A stretch of 64,000 nt of DNA. Origin: Oscillospiraceae bacterium. Its GTDB lineage: Bacteria > Bacillota > Clostridia > Oscillospirales > Ruminococcaceae. Shown here one piece after another: positions 56,302 through 64,000 of this stretch. The number at the start of each line of letters is the position of its first letter. The first letter of the stretch is position 1. The position numbers and the translations under genes are program-made. The notes under the pieces were generated by a model, which was not told the origin of the DNA, made no database searches, and saw only the letters and a list, made by a program, of their open reading frames with translations. Location: positions 42,832 through 106,831 of the forward strand of contig SFLS01000002.1 in assembly GCA_004554485.1 (NCBI GenBank), in the 5' to 3' direction.

Positions 56302-57603
56302 TTATTGCGGGGCCAGAAGGCCCAGCAAAACCGGCCGTACCGCCGAAGCCAGATACAGCGAGCCGAACGCCAGGACGCCGCCTTCGGCGGTTTGCAGCGC
56401 CAGCCGGGCGGCTTCTCCGCAGTCGGGGCAGACGGTGACGTCGCTGCAAACCTGCCGTGCCAGCGCCGCAAATTCCCCGGCGGTATAGCTGCGGGGATTG
56501 GGGACGGTGGTGACGATCATCCGGCGGCAGTAGGGAGCGATCTGCCGCAGCACCGGCAGGCAGTCCTTATCCCGCAGCATCCCCACCACGGCGGTAAGGC
56601 CGTGCAGCCCCAGCGCTTCCAGCGCGCGGCACAGCGCCTGCCCCCCGTTGGGATTGTGGGCGCCGTCCAGCAGCACCGGCGGCGCCTGCCGCAGCAGCTC
56701 CAGCCGCGCGGGGAACCGCGCCGCGGCGATGCCGGCGGCGACCGCCGCCGGCGGCAGCGCGAAGCGGCTGCCGGAAAGCGCGTTCAGCGCTTCCATCGCC
56801 GTGGCGGCATTCAGGATCTGATGCGGGCCTGCCAGGGGGAGAAAGACCTCCTGCCCCCGGTAACGGATACGGCTGCCGGTCAGGTCCGAGGCAAGGACGG
56901 CAAGCTGTCCGCGATCGGGCAGGCGCAGGGGGTCGCCCTCCTCGGCGGCGCGGCGGCGGATGACCTCCAGGGCCTCCGGGGACTGGTCGGGGTAGCAGAC
57001 GACGGTGCTGCCCGGCTTGATGATGCCGCATTTTTCGCCGGCGATGGCCGCCAGCGTGTCGCCCAGTATGGCGGTATGGTCGTAATCGATGGCGGTATGG
57101 TCGTAATCGATGCGGGTGATGACGGCGACCAGCGGCGCGGGGATGACGTTGGTGGCATCCAGGCGGCCGCCCAGCCCCACCTCCAACACCGCGATGTCGC
57201 ATCCTTCTTCGGCAAACCAGGTAAGGCCCAGCGCGGTGACCAGTTCAAATTCGGTCGGGGGGTTTCCGGCGGCTTTGAATTCTTCGGCAATGGGACGCAG
57301 GCGGGTGGCCAGCGCTGCCAGCCGCTCGCGGGGGATCATCTCCCCGTCGATCTCCATCCGCTCCCGGAATTCCAGAATATAGGGGGAGATGAACCGGCCG
57401 GTCCGAAAGCCGCCGGCGGTCAGCGCCGAAGCGATCATGGTCGTGGTGCTGCCCTTGCCGTTGGTACCGGCCACGTGGAGAAAGGGGACCTTTTCCTGCG
57501 GGTCGCCCAGCCGGTGCAGCAGCCGGCGCATCCGGTCCAGACCCAGCCTGCTGCCGAACCGTTCGGTGCTGTGGATCCACGCCAGCGTTTCGGGATAATC
57601 CAT
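56302..57603 (-). CDS. folC: Bifunctional folylpolyglutamate/dihydrofolate synthase
   Basis: A 433-residue Mur-ligase-like enzyme that adds glutamate to folates. The ATP loop is HVAGTNGKGSTTTMI and the folate region is LEVGLGGRLDATN. The DHTAILG motif is preceded by an exact duplication (IDYDHTA-IDYDHTA) from a 21-bp tandem repeat. GAHNPNGGQA marks the C-terminal domain. AAAGGAG precedes the ATG. It starts 48 bases after valS and ends at a terminator, so valS-folC form an operon. Confidence 0.94.
   Translation of the reverse strand: MDYPETLAWIHSTERFGSRLGLDRMRRLLHRLGDPQEKVPFLHVAGTNGKGSTTTMIASALTAGGFRTGRFISPYILEFRERMEIDGEMIPRERLAALATRLRPIAEEFKAAGNPPTEFELVTALGLTWFAEEGCDIAVLEVGLGGRLDATNVIPAPLVAVITRIDYDHTAIDYDHTAILGDTLAAIAGEKCGIIKPGSTVVCYPDQSPEALEVIRRRAAEEGDPLRLPDRGQLAVLASDLTGSRIRYRGQEVFLPLAGPHQILNAATAMEALNALSGSRFALPPAAVAAGIAAARFPARLELLRQAPPVLLDGAHNPNGGQALCRALEALGLHGLTAVVGMLRDKDCLPVLRQIAPYCRRMIVTTVPNPRSYTAGEFAALARQVCSDVTVCPDCGEAARLALQTAEGGVLAFGSLYLASAVRPVLLGLLAPQ
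57071..57112 (-). repeat. 21-bp exact tandem duplication inside folC
   Basis: Two identical 21-bp units (57071-57091 and 57092-57112) give an in-frame seven-residue repeat (IDYDHTA) at the ATP/metal-binding DHTAxLG motif. Other FolC proteins have one copy. Confidence 0.9.
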
Positions 57604-57651
57604 TTTAAAAACATCTCCTTTGGGGGAATACGGCGCAGACCGCGGCGGCGG

Positions 57652-60351
57652 TCATTTTTGCAGGGAAGCGATGGCTTCCCGGATCTTCTGCATCCGCTCC
57701 CGGTGCTGTGCCAGCCGCTGCCGCTCCCCTTCGATGAGCGAAGCGGGCGCTTTGGCGACAAAGCCGGGGTTATCCAGCTTGCGGCTGATAAAGTCGATAT
57801 CGCTCTGGCACTTTTCCCGCTCCCGCTCCAGACGGGACAGCTCCTTTTCCCGGTCGATCAGCTCGTCCATCGGGATGAGGGCGCGGGCGGCGTGGGTGAT
57901 GACCTGGACGGCGCCCGGCAGCTCGAACTTTTCGCCCACCTCCACTTCGGAAGCGGAGGCCAGACGCTGCAGGAAGGGGATCCCGTCGGTGAAGATGCCG
58001 GTTTCGGCGGTCTCGAGATAGACCTTGGCCTTTTTGGAGGGCGGGATGTTCATTTCGGTGCGCTGGTTGCGGATGGCCCGGATGATATCAATGATCTTCT
58101 GGAAGTCCGCCTCCTCCTTTTGGAAGGAAAGCGCGGCATCCCACTTGGGCCACGCGGAGACCATGATGGCTTCCGCCTCGCCCTCGTGGGGCAGGCTCTG
58201 CCAGATCTCCTCGGTGATAAACGGCATAAAGGGGTGCAGCAGCTTGAGGGTGTTGGCCATGACATAGACCAGTACCTTCTGGGCATTGAGGGCCGTTTCG
58301 CCGCCCGCCTGCAGCCGGCTCTTCACCAGCTCGATATACCAGTCGCAGAGGATATCCCAGATGAAATCGTACAGCTTGGCGGAGGCGACGCCCAGCTCGA
58401 ATTTTTCCAGGTTGTCGGTGACCTCCCGGACCAGGTCATTATAAAGGGTCAGCACCCATTTATCCTCGGTGGCCAGCGTCTGGGGCAGCTCGATGCGGGT
58501 GATCTCGTCGGAAAGGTTCATCTGGATAAAGCGGGTGGCGTTCCAGATCTTGTTGGCAAAGTTGCGGGCAGCCTTGACCTTTTCATCGGAATAGCGGGTA
58601 TCGTTGCCGGGGCTGTTGCCGGTCACCAGCATAAAGCGCAGCGCGTCGGCGCCGTACTGGTCGATGACCTCCAGCGGGTCCACGCCGTTGCCCAGCGATT
58701 TGCTCATCTTGCGGCCCTGGGCGTCCCGCACCAGCCCGTGGATCAGGACGGTATCAAACGGCTTCTGGCCGGTGTACTCCAGCGCCGAAAAGATCATGCG
58801 GGAGACCCAGAAGGTGATGATATCGTAGCCGGTGACCAGGGTGGAGGTGGGGTAGAATTTGTGCATTTCGGGGGTGTCCTCCGGCCAGCCCAGGGTGGAG
58901 AAGGGCCACAGCGCCGAGGAGAACCAGGTATCCAGCGTATCGGGGTCCTGCGTCATGTGGCCGCCGCACTTGGGGCAGGTTTCGATGCCGTGGATGGTCA
59001 CCACCGTTTCGCCGCAGTCATCGCAGTAATAGGCAGGGATGCGGTGACCCCACCACAGCTGGCGGCTGATGCACCAGTCGCGGATATTTTCCATCCAGTG
59101 GAAGTAGTTCTTTTCAAACCGTTCGGGGACGAACCGGATCTCCTTTTCGCGCACCGCGCGGATGGCCGGTTCGGCCAGCTCCTTCATGGAAACGAACCAC
59201 TGCTTGGAGACCATGGGCTCGATGGTGGAATGGCAGCGGTAGCAGGTGCCGACATCGTGGCGCAGCGGCTCCACCGATTGCAGGGCGCCGCAGGCTTCCA
59301 GGTCCTCCAGGATGGCACGGCGGGCTTCCTCGGTGGTCATGCCGGCATATTTGCCGCAGTCCAGCACCTCCGGCTCGCCGGCGGCGGCCTTGCCGGTACG
59401 GAACAGCTCATCGGCGGCGGCTTTATCGGCGGGGCCGGTCATGCGGCCGTCATAGGTGAACACCCGCACACGGGGCAGATTGTGCCGCTCGCCCACCTCA
59501 AAGTCGTTGGGGTCGTGGGCAGGGGTGATCTTGACGACGCCGGTACCCTTTTCCATATCGGCGTGCTCATCGCAGACGATGGGGATCTCTTTGTTAAGCA
59601 GCGGCAGGATGACATGGCAGCCGTGCAGGTGGGCGTAGCGGGGATCCTCGCCGTTGATGGCGACGGCGGTATCGCCCAGCATCGTTTCGGGACGGGTGGT
59701 GGCCAGCTCCAGCTTTTCGCCGGTCTCCTTCACCTCGTACAGCAGGTGCCAGAAGTGGCCGTCCTGCTCCTCGTATTCCACCTCGGCGTCACTGATGGAG
59801 GTGCTGCAGGTGGGGCACCAGTTGACCATGCGGTTGCCGCGGTAGATCAGGCCCTTATCGTACAGCCGCTGGAACACCATCCGGACGGCGCGGGAGCAGC
59901 CCTCATCCAGGGTAAAGCGCTCCCGCTGCCAGTCGCAGCTGGAGCCGAGCTTTTTGAGCTGGTCGACGATGCGGCCGCCGTACTGCCGCTTCCATTCCCA
60001 GGCGCGCTCCAAAAAGCCCTCGCGGCCGATCTGCTCCTTGGTGACGCCCTCCTGACGCATGGCCTCCACAATCTTGGCCTCGGTGGCGATGGAGGCGTGG
60101 TCGGTGCCGGGCAGCCACAGGGCCTCGTAGCCCTGCATCCGCCGCCAGCGGATCAGCGCATCCTGCAGGGTGTTATCCAGCGCGTGGCCCATGTGCAGCT
60201 GGCCGGTGATATTGGGGGGCGGAATGACGATGGTGTAAGGCTCCTTTTTGCTTTCGGCATCGGCATGGAAGTAGTTTTTTTCCATCCAGAACCGGTAGGT
60301 GCGGTCTTCCACCTGTTTGGGGTCGTAGACTTTTTCCAGTTGTTTGGCCAT
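57652..60351 (-). CDS. valS: Valyl-tRNA synthetase
   Basis: An 899-residue class I synthetase that charges tRNA-Val. Motifs are PPPNITGQLHMGHALDNTLQD (HIGH), the editing domain with TTRPETMLGDTAVAI, and KMSKSLGNG (KMSKS). The C-terminal coiled coil (SRLEREREKCQSDIDFISRKLDNPGFV) is typical of ValRS. AAGGAGG precedes the ATG at 60351; the longer frame runs through the T-box leader and is rejected. Expression is controlled by the T-box. Confidence 0.97.
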   Translation of the reverse strand: MAKQLEKVYDPKQVEDRTYRFWMEKNYFHADAESKKEPYTIVIPPPNITGQLHMGHALDNTLQDALIRWRRMQGYEALWLPGTDHASIATEAKIVEAMRQEGVTKEQIGREGFLERAWEWKRQYGGRIVDQLKKLGSSCDWQRERFTLDEGCSRAVRMVFQRLYDKGLIYRGNRMVNWCPTCSTSISDAEVEYEEQDGHFWHLLYEVKETGEKLELATTRPETMLGDTAVAINGEDPRYAHLHGCHVILPLLNKEIPIVCDEHADMEKGTGVVKITPAHDPNDFEVGERHNLPRVRVFTYDGRMTGPADKAAADELFRTGKAAAGEPEVLDCGKYAGMTTEEARRAILEDLEACGALQSVEPLRHDVGTCYRCHSTIEPMVSKQWFVSMKELAEPAIRAVREKEIRFVPERFEKNYFHWMENIRDWCISRQLWWGHRIPAYYCDDCGETVVTIHGIETCPKCGGHMTQDPDTLDTWFSSALWPFSTLGWPEDTPEMHKFYPTSTLVTGYDIITFWVSRMIFSALEYTGQKPFDTVLIHGLVRDAQGRKMSKSLGNGVDPLEVIDQYGADALRFMLVTGNSPGNDTRYSDEKVKAARNFANKIWNATRFIQMNLSDEITRIELPQTLATEDKWVLTLYNDLVREVTDNLEKFELGVASAKLYDFIWDILCDWYIELVKSRLQAGGETALNAQKVLVYVMANTLKLLHPFMPFITEEIWQSLPHEGEAEAIMVSAWPKWDAALSFQKEEADFQKIIDIIRAIRNQRTEMNIPPSKKAKVYLETAETGIFTDGIPFLQRLASASEVEVGEKFELPGAVQVITHAARALIPMDELIDREKELSRLEREREKCQSDIDFISRKLDNPGFVAKAPASLIEGERQRLAQHRERMQKIREAIASLQK

Positions 60352-60399
60352 AGGGGGTCCTCCTTGATAAAATACTTGATAATATGTTTGGCGGCGGGC

Positions 60400-60672
60400 C
60401 ACGCGCCAATAAAAAAAGCCTGCCGACCTTCCCTGAGGGAGGGCGCAGCAGGACGCAGTATGGGCGCGGTACCACCTGATTTCGCACCGCCAGTGACGGT
60501 GCGCACTTTGTTTTCGATAACGGGAAAGGCCGTTGCGGCTTGCCGTTGGGCTGGGCCGCACCGCTCGGCGGCGACGTTCCGCATCCTCCGCCGCAGCCTT
60601 GCACCGGACGGCTGCTCTCTGGGGGCCGGATAAAATGCGTACTCCTCCGCGTCATCGCGTTTTTTGATATCC
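60400..60672 (-). promoter_or_regulatory. T-box riboswitch of valS
   Basis: The minus-strand leader carries the T-box hallmark AGGTGGTACCGCG (complement of 60465-60477). Upstream is a long Stem I region (GATGACGCGGAGGAGTACG start, AGAGAG bulge). A candidate valine specifier GTC lies within GGAACGTCGCC (60573-60575). Uncharged tRNA-Val should stabilise the antiterminator. Confidence 0.93.
60411..60454 (-). terminator. T-box terminator of the valS leader
   Basis: CCTGC..GCCCTCCC pairs imperfectly with GGGAAGGTCGGCAGG, then seven U (60411-60417). It competes with the antiterminator formed by the T-box sequence. Confidence 0.85.
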
Positions 60673-60677
60673 CTGCT

Positions 60678-60707
60678 ATTCTACCGCAAGGGGGTGGGGT
60701 TTGTCAA
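60678..60707 (-). promoter_or_regulatory. Sigma-A promoter of valS
   Basis: Minus strand -35 TTGACA (60702-60707), 18-bp spacer, -10 TAGAAT (60678-60683). Confidence 0.75.
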
Positions 60708-60750
60708 GCGGCAGGCGGCGCGGTTTTGCGGGCCTCTGCAGAGAGCGGGT

Positions 60751-60842
60751 CCGGGCGGCAGCCCGGCCGGCCCGCAGGGCCGGCCAAGCGCCCCCGGAGG
60801 GGGCGTTCAGCGGCGGCGAAGCCGCCGCGGGCTGCCGCCCGG
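60751..60842 (-). repeat. Cloverleaf element, variant type, between valS and the flavokinase
   Basis: Outer stem CCGGGCGGCAGCCC (60751-60764) with GGGCTGCCGCCCGG (60829-60842), 14 bp. Hairpins: 60765-60785 (GGCCGGCCC-GCA-GGGCCGGCC), 60787-60807 (9 bp, loop GGA) and 60810-60828 (GCGGCGGC-GAA-GCCGCCGC). Three bases are unpaired. Strand assignment is arbitrary. Confidence 0.8.
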
Positions 60843-60862
60843 GTCGGCGCCTTTCGCAGGCT

Positions 60863-61270
60863 CTATTCGCAGGGAGTATCCCCCGGCGGGGAAAGCAGCA
60901 GCTCGCGGGCCTGTTCGGCATTGTGGGCGATGGCCTCCCGCAGGGCCTCTACGCTTTCAAACCGGCGTTCCGGGCGGAGAAAGTGACACAGCGTTACCGT
61001 CAGCTCCTGCCCGTACAGGTCGCCGGAAAAATCCAGGAGATAGCTTTCCACCCACAGGGCGCCGGACTGCTCCACGGTGGGACGCACCCCCAGGTTGGTC
61101 ACAGCGGCATGGCGGCTGCCGTCCGGCAGCGTGACCCACGCGGCGTACACGCCGAAGGGTGGGACACTTTCGCCGGGGGTGACGACGATATTGGCGGTAG
61201 GGAAGCCCAGCCGGCGCCCCAGGTGATGGCCGGAGATGACCCGGCCGGTAAAGACAGGGAACTGTTCCAT
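60863..61270 (-). CDS. Stand-alone riboflavin kinase (flavokinase) domain protein
   Basis: A 135-residue protein that corresponds to only the C-terminal kinase half of RibF: FTGRVISGHHLGRRLGFPTANI (ATP/flavin loop, PTAN), FGVYAAWVTL, NLGVRPTVE and ESYLLDFSGDLYGQELTV. It should convert riboflavin to FMN in the cytosol. The FAD-synthetase half present in typical bacterial RibF is missing. It starts seven bases after the RibU stop, so uptake and phosphorylation are made from one FMN-controlled message. Confidence 0.9.
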   Translation of the reverse strand: MEQFPVFTGRVISGHHLGRRLGFPTANIVVTPGESVPPFGVYAAWVTLPDGSRHAAVTNLGVRPTVEQSGALWVESYLLDFSGDLYGQELTVTLCHFLRPERRFESVEALREAIAHNAEQARELLLSPPGDTPCE

Positions 61271-61277
61271 GGCGCGG

Positions 61278-61823
61278 TTAACGGTGCAGCAGTGGGGAAA
61301 CGCTTTTGTAGACCAGGAAGGTCACGATGGCGTTGATCCCGGCTTTGATCAGATTGAACGGCAGAATGATGGGCAGCAGGATCGCCCGGATGGCGTCCAC
61401 CGGCATCCCGGTAAAGTAGGGGGTGACGATCAGGTTGGCGGGCATCATGATAAGCCCCCAGGCGGCCACGCCGCAGGCCAGCGCGATAAGCGCGGCTTTT
61501 TTGGTCTTGTGGCGCCGGTAGATCAGCCCCGCGACCAGTACGAAGGTACCGGTGGCGATGATGTGCATGATAATACCGTATACCCCGCCGGAGGCGCTGA
61601 CGGTCAGCCCCTGCACAACGGCCACCACGACGGTCATCAGCAGACCGTACCACGGGCCGAAGGCAAAGGTGGCGATCATGATGGGGATATCGGCGGGGTC
61701 ATATTCCAGGTAACTGGCGGCGGGGAAAATGGGGAAGTGGATAAAGAACACGAGGACGACCGAAAGGGCGGCCAGGACGCCGAGCTTTGCCAGCCGGCTG
61801 ATTTTGGGGTTGACGTTTGACAT
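61278..61823 (-). CDS. ribU: Riboflavin ECF transporter substrate-binding protein RibU
   Basis: A 181-residue membrane protein with about six helices and the ECF S-component start LAKLGVLAALSVVLVFFIHFPIFP. LEYDPADIPIMIATFAFGPWYG is diagnostic of RibU. It binds riboflavin outside and delivers it with the shared ECF ATPase/T module, encoded elsewhere. An FMN riboswitch precedes the gene. AAAGGAG precedes the ATG. Confidence 0.95.
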   Translation of the reverse strand: MSNVNPKISRLAKLGVLAALSVVLVFFIHFPIFPAASYLEYDPADIPIMIATFAFGPWYGLLMTVVVAVVQGLTVSASGGVYGIIMHIIATGTFVLVAGLIYRRHKTKKAALIALACGVAAWGLIMMPANLIVTPYFTGMPVDAIRAILLPIILPFNLIKAGINAIVTFLVYKSVSPLLHR

Positions 61824-61863
61824 AGGTAGTTCGCTCCTTTTTGTAATGCAGATGTTTCATCGC

Positions 61864-61903
61864 AAAACAAAAGCGCCCCGGGCGGCAAAGGCCGCAGCGG
61901 GGC
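61864..61903 (-). terminator. Expression-platform terminator of the FMN riboswitch
   Basis: GCCCCG-(CT)-GCGGC pairs with GCCGC-(C)-CGGGGC, followed by a GCTTTTGTTTT tract on the minus strand. Confidence 0.8.
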
Positions 61904-61927
61904 ACCGACACGCAAAAAAGCGCTGTT

Positions 61928-62054
61928 TCTTCCATCCGGACTATACCGTCGGTGAGGGAATCGCACCCTCTCGGCAGCACCGTGGTGCTGTTCGCGGACT
62001 GGGGAGCCGTCAGGCTCCGTCACCGCCGGTGGGGAATTGCACCCCGCCCCGAAA
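61928..62054 (-). promoter_or_regulatory. FMN riboswitch (RFN element)
   Basis: The minus strand shows the conserved RFN blocks: TTCGGGGCGGGGTGCAATTC, CCCCACCGGCGGT, GCCTGACGGCTC-type arm, AGTCCGCGA, GAGAGGGTGCGATTCCCTC, CCGACGGTATAGTCCGGATG and GGAAGA. FMN binding should favour the terminator and shut off ribU and the flavokinase. Confidence 0.97.
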
Positions 62055-62066
62055 CATCTTGCTTAT

Positions 62067-62094
62067 ATTATAATCATCTGTGCGGCGTTGTCAA
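62067..62094 (-). promoter_or_regulatory. Sigma-A promoter of the ribU operon
   Basis: Minus strand -35 TTGACA (62089-62094), 16-bp spacer, -10 TATAAT (62067-62072). Confidence 0.8.
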
Positions 62095-62116
62095 CAGGGA
62101 AATACACGCGGGGGAA

Positions 62117-62632
62117 CTATCCCCGGCCCTGCTGCAGCCGCGCCTGTTCCAGCGCCAGCGCGCGGTTTTTCAGATCGGGGTCGTCGGTGACCTCCCGCAG
62201 CACGGCGATCTCCGGCGGCAGCAGCGGCACCTCCTGCGGCGACGGCAGCTCCACCTCCAGGATGGCCTGCTCGCTCCAAAAGGGGTAAAGGTCGATCTCC
62301 ACGGTGCGGCCCGCGTACGGAAAGGCCCAGCGCACCTTGCGCAGCACCGGCAGTCCCGGCAGGGCCTGGGCCAGCAGCGCCTCGTACTCCGCCGGGGAGA
62401 TCTCCCGCTCCAGCTCCGTACGGACCAAGCCGGCGGTTTCGGTCTTTTCGGTCAGGGTGCAGCGCACCGTGCCGGTCAGCAGGCAGGCGGCTCGCCGGAT
62501 CCGGCGCTCCCAGCCGGGGCGGGCGGTCAGGTAGCATTGCTCCAGGGTGGCGGCCGAGGCCCCGGGCCGGCTGCGCAGCCAGTCCTCCGCAGGCCGCCGG
62601 ATCAGATATTTCCGTTCAATTTCCAGGGCCAT
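62117..62632 (-). CDS. CYTH-domain protein
   Basis: A 171-residue CYTH (triphosphate tunnel) protein: the N-terminal EIERKYLI gives the ExExK motif, basic residues RLRR/TEKTET and VEIDLYPFWSE provide the other tunnel strands, and LEVELPS the acidic ones. Family members hydrolyse inorganic triphosphate or make cAMP; CyaB-like small forms are mostly triphosphatases. It has its own promoter and sits upstream of the ribU promoter. Confidence 0.9.
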   Translation of the reverse strand: MALEIERKYLIRRPAEDWLRSRPGASAATLEQCYLTARPGWERRIRRAACLLTGTVRCTLTEKTETAGLVRTELEREISPAEYEALLAQALPGLPVLRKVRWAFPYAGRTVEIDLYPFWSEQAILEVELPSPQEVPLLPPEIAVLREVTDDPDLKNRALALEQARLQQGRG

Positions 62633-62658
62633 CCTGTCCCCCTCCGTTTCTGCCCTTC

Positions 62659-62687
62659 AGCATAGCACAGTTCCGCTTTTTGGGCAA
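62659..62687 (-). promoter_or_regulatory. Sigma-A promoter of the CYTH gene
   Basis: Minus strand -35 TTGCCC (62682-62687), 17-bp spacer, -10 TATGCT (62659-62664). Confidence 0.55.
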
Positions 62688-62708
62688 GCCCGTGCAGGGG
62701 GAGGAGCG

Positions 62709-62791
62709 GCGGAGCCGCACGCGCGCCACCGGCGCGCGTACCCCGCGCCCGGGGGCGCGGGTTGCCGGGCAAAGCCCGGCGGCGGCTCCGC
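62709..62791 (-). repeat. Cloverleaf element, variant type, upstream of the CYTH gene
   Basis: Outer stem GCGGAGCCGC (62709-62718) with GCGGCTCCGC (62782-62791), 10 bp. Hairpins: 62719-62739 (ACGCGCGCC-ACC-GGCGCGCGT), 62742-62761 (8 bp, 4-nt loop) and 62764-62780 (GCCGGGC-AAA-GCCCGGC). Five bases are unpaired. The outer stem resembles that of the element after hydA. Strand assignment is arbitrary. Confidence 0.75.
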
Positions 62792-62815
62792 TTGCCTGTA
62801 CCTTTTGCGGATGCC

Positions 62816-62845
62816 AAAAGGCAGACCCCCAGGGGGCCTGCCTTT
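62816..62845 (-). terminator. Terminator of the TRAP permease gene
   Basis: GGCAGGCCCCC pairs with GGGGGTCTGCC (10 of 11 bp), followed by TTTT on the minus strand. Confidence 0.8.
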
Positions 62846-62854
62846 ACAGAGTGT

Positions 62855-64000
62855 TTATTCGGCGGGAGCCGCCTTTGCCTTGCGGCTTTGCACTATCTGG
62901 GAGATAAAAGGAATGGCGATGAGCAGCAGACCGATCAGGTCGGTGATCGGGTCGGGGTCGATCAGCAGCACGCCGCCGACCAGCAGCATGGCGCGCATCC
63001 ACCAGACGATCTTGCTGCGGATAAAGCCTGTCATACCCATCGAGATACCGGCCATGCCGATCACCGAAGTGCACATAATGGAGACCAGCTTAAGCACCGA
63101 ATCAACATTGATGAACAGCAGCTGGGGATTCAGCGCGAAGATGTAGGGGATGATAAACGCGCCGATCGCAAGTTTGGTGGCGGTCACGCCGGTCTTCAGC
63201 GGATTGGAATGGGCAATGGCACTGCCGGCGTAGGCGGCCAGCGCCACCGGCGGGGTGATATCCGCCACGATGCCGAAGTAGAAAACAAACATATGCGCCG
63301 CCAGCAGCGGGATCCCCATCTTGACGAGGATGGGCGCAGTGATGGTGGCCATAATGACATAATTGGCGGTGGTGGGAACGCCCATGCCCAGCACAATGCA
63401 GGCCAGCATGGTGCAGAACAGCGCCAGGAAGATGCTCTTCTGCGCCAGGGGAACGATGACGGCGACCAGAGTGGTGCCCAGGGCGGTCATCGAAACGACG
63501 CCCGAGATGATGCCCGCCATGGCGCAGGCTACGGCCACGCCGATGGAGCTGGCAGCGCCGCCCTGCAGCCCCTCCGCGGCCAGGCGGGGGGTCAGGATGG
63601 CGGATTTGGCCAGGAAGCTGCACAGGACAGCCACCACCATCGCTACAAAGACCGAAGTACCCATTCCCACCCGGACGACCTGCCACAGGATGACGAGGGT
63701 CGCCAGCGGGATCAGCGGCAGACCGACCGAACGCAGCAGGTCGTGCTTATCCTTGCCGATCAGGCTGATGATAAGGGCGAACAGAATGGCAAAGCAGGCG
63801 GACATACCGGCGGTGTAGTAATTCATGCAGATGACCAGGATGATGACCGGCAGCAGCAGATAGCCGCTTCGGGCCAGCAGCCGGAAGAACTTCGGCATGG
63901 TCCCTTTGGGCAGGCCCTTCAGGCCCAGCCGCTTGGCTTCAAAGTGCACCATCAGAAAGATGCCGGTAAAATACAGCACGGCGGGCAGAATGGCCGCCAC
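62855..64000 (-). CDS. TRAP transporter fused permease subunit (C-terminal part)
   Basis: At least 381 codons; the frame continues past the right edge, so the real start is outside. It is the C-terminal half of the 4TM/12TM fused TRAP permease: many helices, the large-subunit motifs GMGVPTTANYVIMATITAP and ADITPPVALAAYAGSAIA, and SMTALGTTLVAVIVPLA. It should import an organic acid or amino acid with sodium, helped by a periplasmic-type binding protein of the TAXI family usually encoded next door. The GTG at 64000 is not a credible start. Confidence 0.93.
   Translation of the reverse strand: MAAILPAVLYFTGIFLMVHFEAKRLGLKGLPKGTMPKFFRLLARSGYLLLPVIILVICMNYYTAGMSACFAILFALIISLIGKDKHDLLRSVGLPLIPLATLVILWQVVRVGMGTSVFVAMVVAVLCSFLAKSAILTPRLAAEGLQGGAASSIGVAVACAMAGIISGVVSMTALGTTLVAVIVPLAQKSIFLALFCTMLACIVLGMGVPTTANYVIMATITAPILVKMGIPLLAAHMFVFYFGIVADITPPVALAAYAGSAIAHSNPLKTGVTATKLAIGAFIIPYIFALNPQLLFINVDSVLKLVSIMCTSVIGMAGISMGMTGFIRSKIVWWMRAMLLVGGVLLIDPDPITDLIGLLLIAIPFISQIVQSRKAKAAPAE

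Overview
The window is GC-rich DNA from an anaerobic, spore-forming low-copy-IS member of the Clostridia. An Oscillospiraceae/Ruminococcaceae-like gut bacterium is my inference. The evidence is spoIVA, a complete spoIIAA-spoIIAB-sigF operon, a sporulation-type DUF3794/LysM protein, an HndABCD-type [FeFe]-hydrogenase locus, L-serine dehydratase in two subunits, T-box and FMN riboswitch control, and dgt-dnaG-rpoD. I saw no rRNA, phage, IS element or CRISPR array.

Layout. 1-2.4 kb: start of a sugar O-acetyltransferase with a LacI-type operator, a degraded stretch, and a small operon of an XRE regulator with DERQ-motif membrane proteins and two tiny membrane peptides. 2.7-10.5 kb: an oligopeptide ABC operon (oppABCDF order from the promoter, minus strand) with an unusually long OppC and OppA. 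10.7-14.8 kb: a membrane protein, an M3 oligopeptidase and a divergent MATE pump. 15.4-18.6 kb: DUF3794-LysM protein and SpoIVA. 18.8-24.4 kb: ferredoxin and a Pro-rich peptide (minus), then the hydrogenase operon (HATPase, HndA, HndB, a broken HndC, HydA). 24.6-35.2 kb: M14 peptidase, tRNA-Trp and tRNA-Thr, serine dehydratase, phosphosugar mutase, ComM, an ACT regulator, YtvI and a short aspartokinase. 35.5-43.9 kb: ECF sigma/anti-sigma pair, L31, YigZ, an Fe-S aldo-keto reductase, dgt, dnaG, rpoD and an Rrf2 regulator. 44-50.1 kb: a giant CinA-like/sortase B/coiled-coil fusion, thiI and nifS. 50.3-54.5 kb: a lipoprotein binding protein, LysR and a sodium symporter. 54.7-57.6 kb: spoIIA operon and folC. 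57.6-62.6 kb: T-box-controlled valS, FMN-riboswitch-controlled ribU plus a stand-alone flavokinase, and a CYTH protein. 62.9-64 kb: the end of a fused TRAP permease.

The most striking feature is a family of dispersed intergenic repeats that fold, base for base, into four-way junctions (cloverleaves). A 10-12 bp outer stem encloses three hairpins, mostly exactly 8 bp with a 3-nt loop, with almost no unpaired bases at the junction. Seven copies share the outer stem GGCCCGCAGGGC/GCCCTGCGGGCC and a fixed GTTTCGGC/GCCGAAAC hairpin. The other two arms differ between copies but keep pairing through compensatory changes. At least five further loci have the same architecture with different sequences. 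I do not recognise this as a described element.

Functionally the window mixes housekeeping genes (replication/transcription core, tRNA charging, cofactor uptake), sporulation control and coat assembly, peptide uptake and hydrolysis, and hydrogen/NAD(P)H/ferredoxin redox metabolism. Starts were re-chosen from ribosome binding sites where the longest reading frame was implausible. All family calls are from reading the translated sequence, without database searches.
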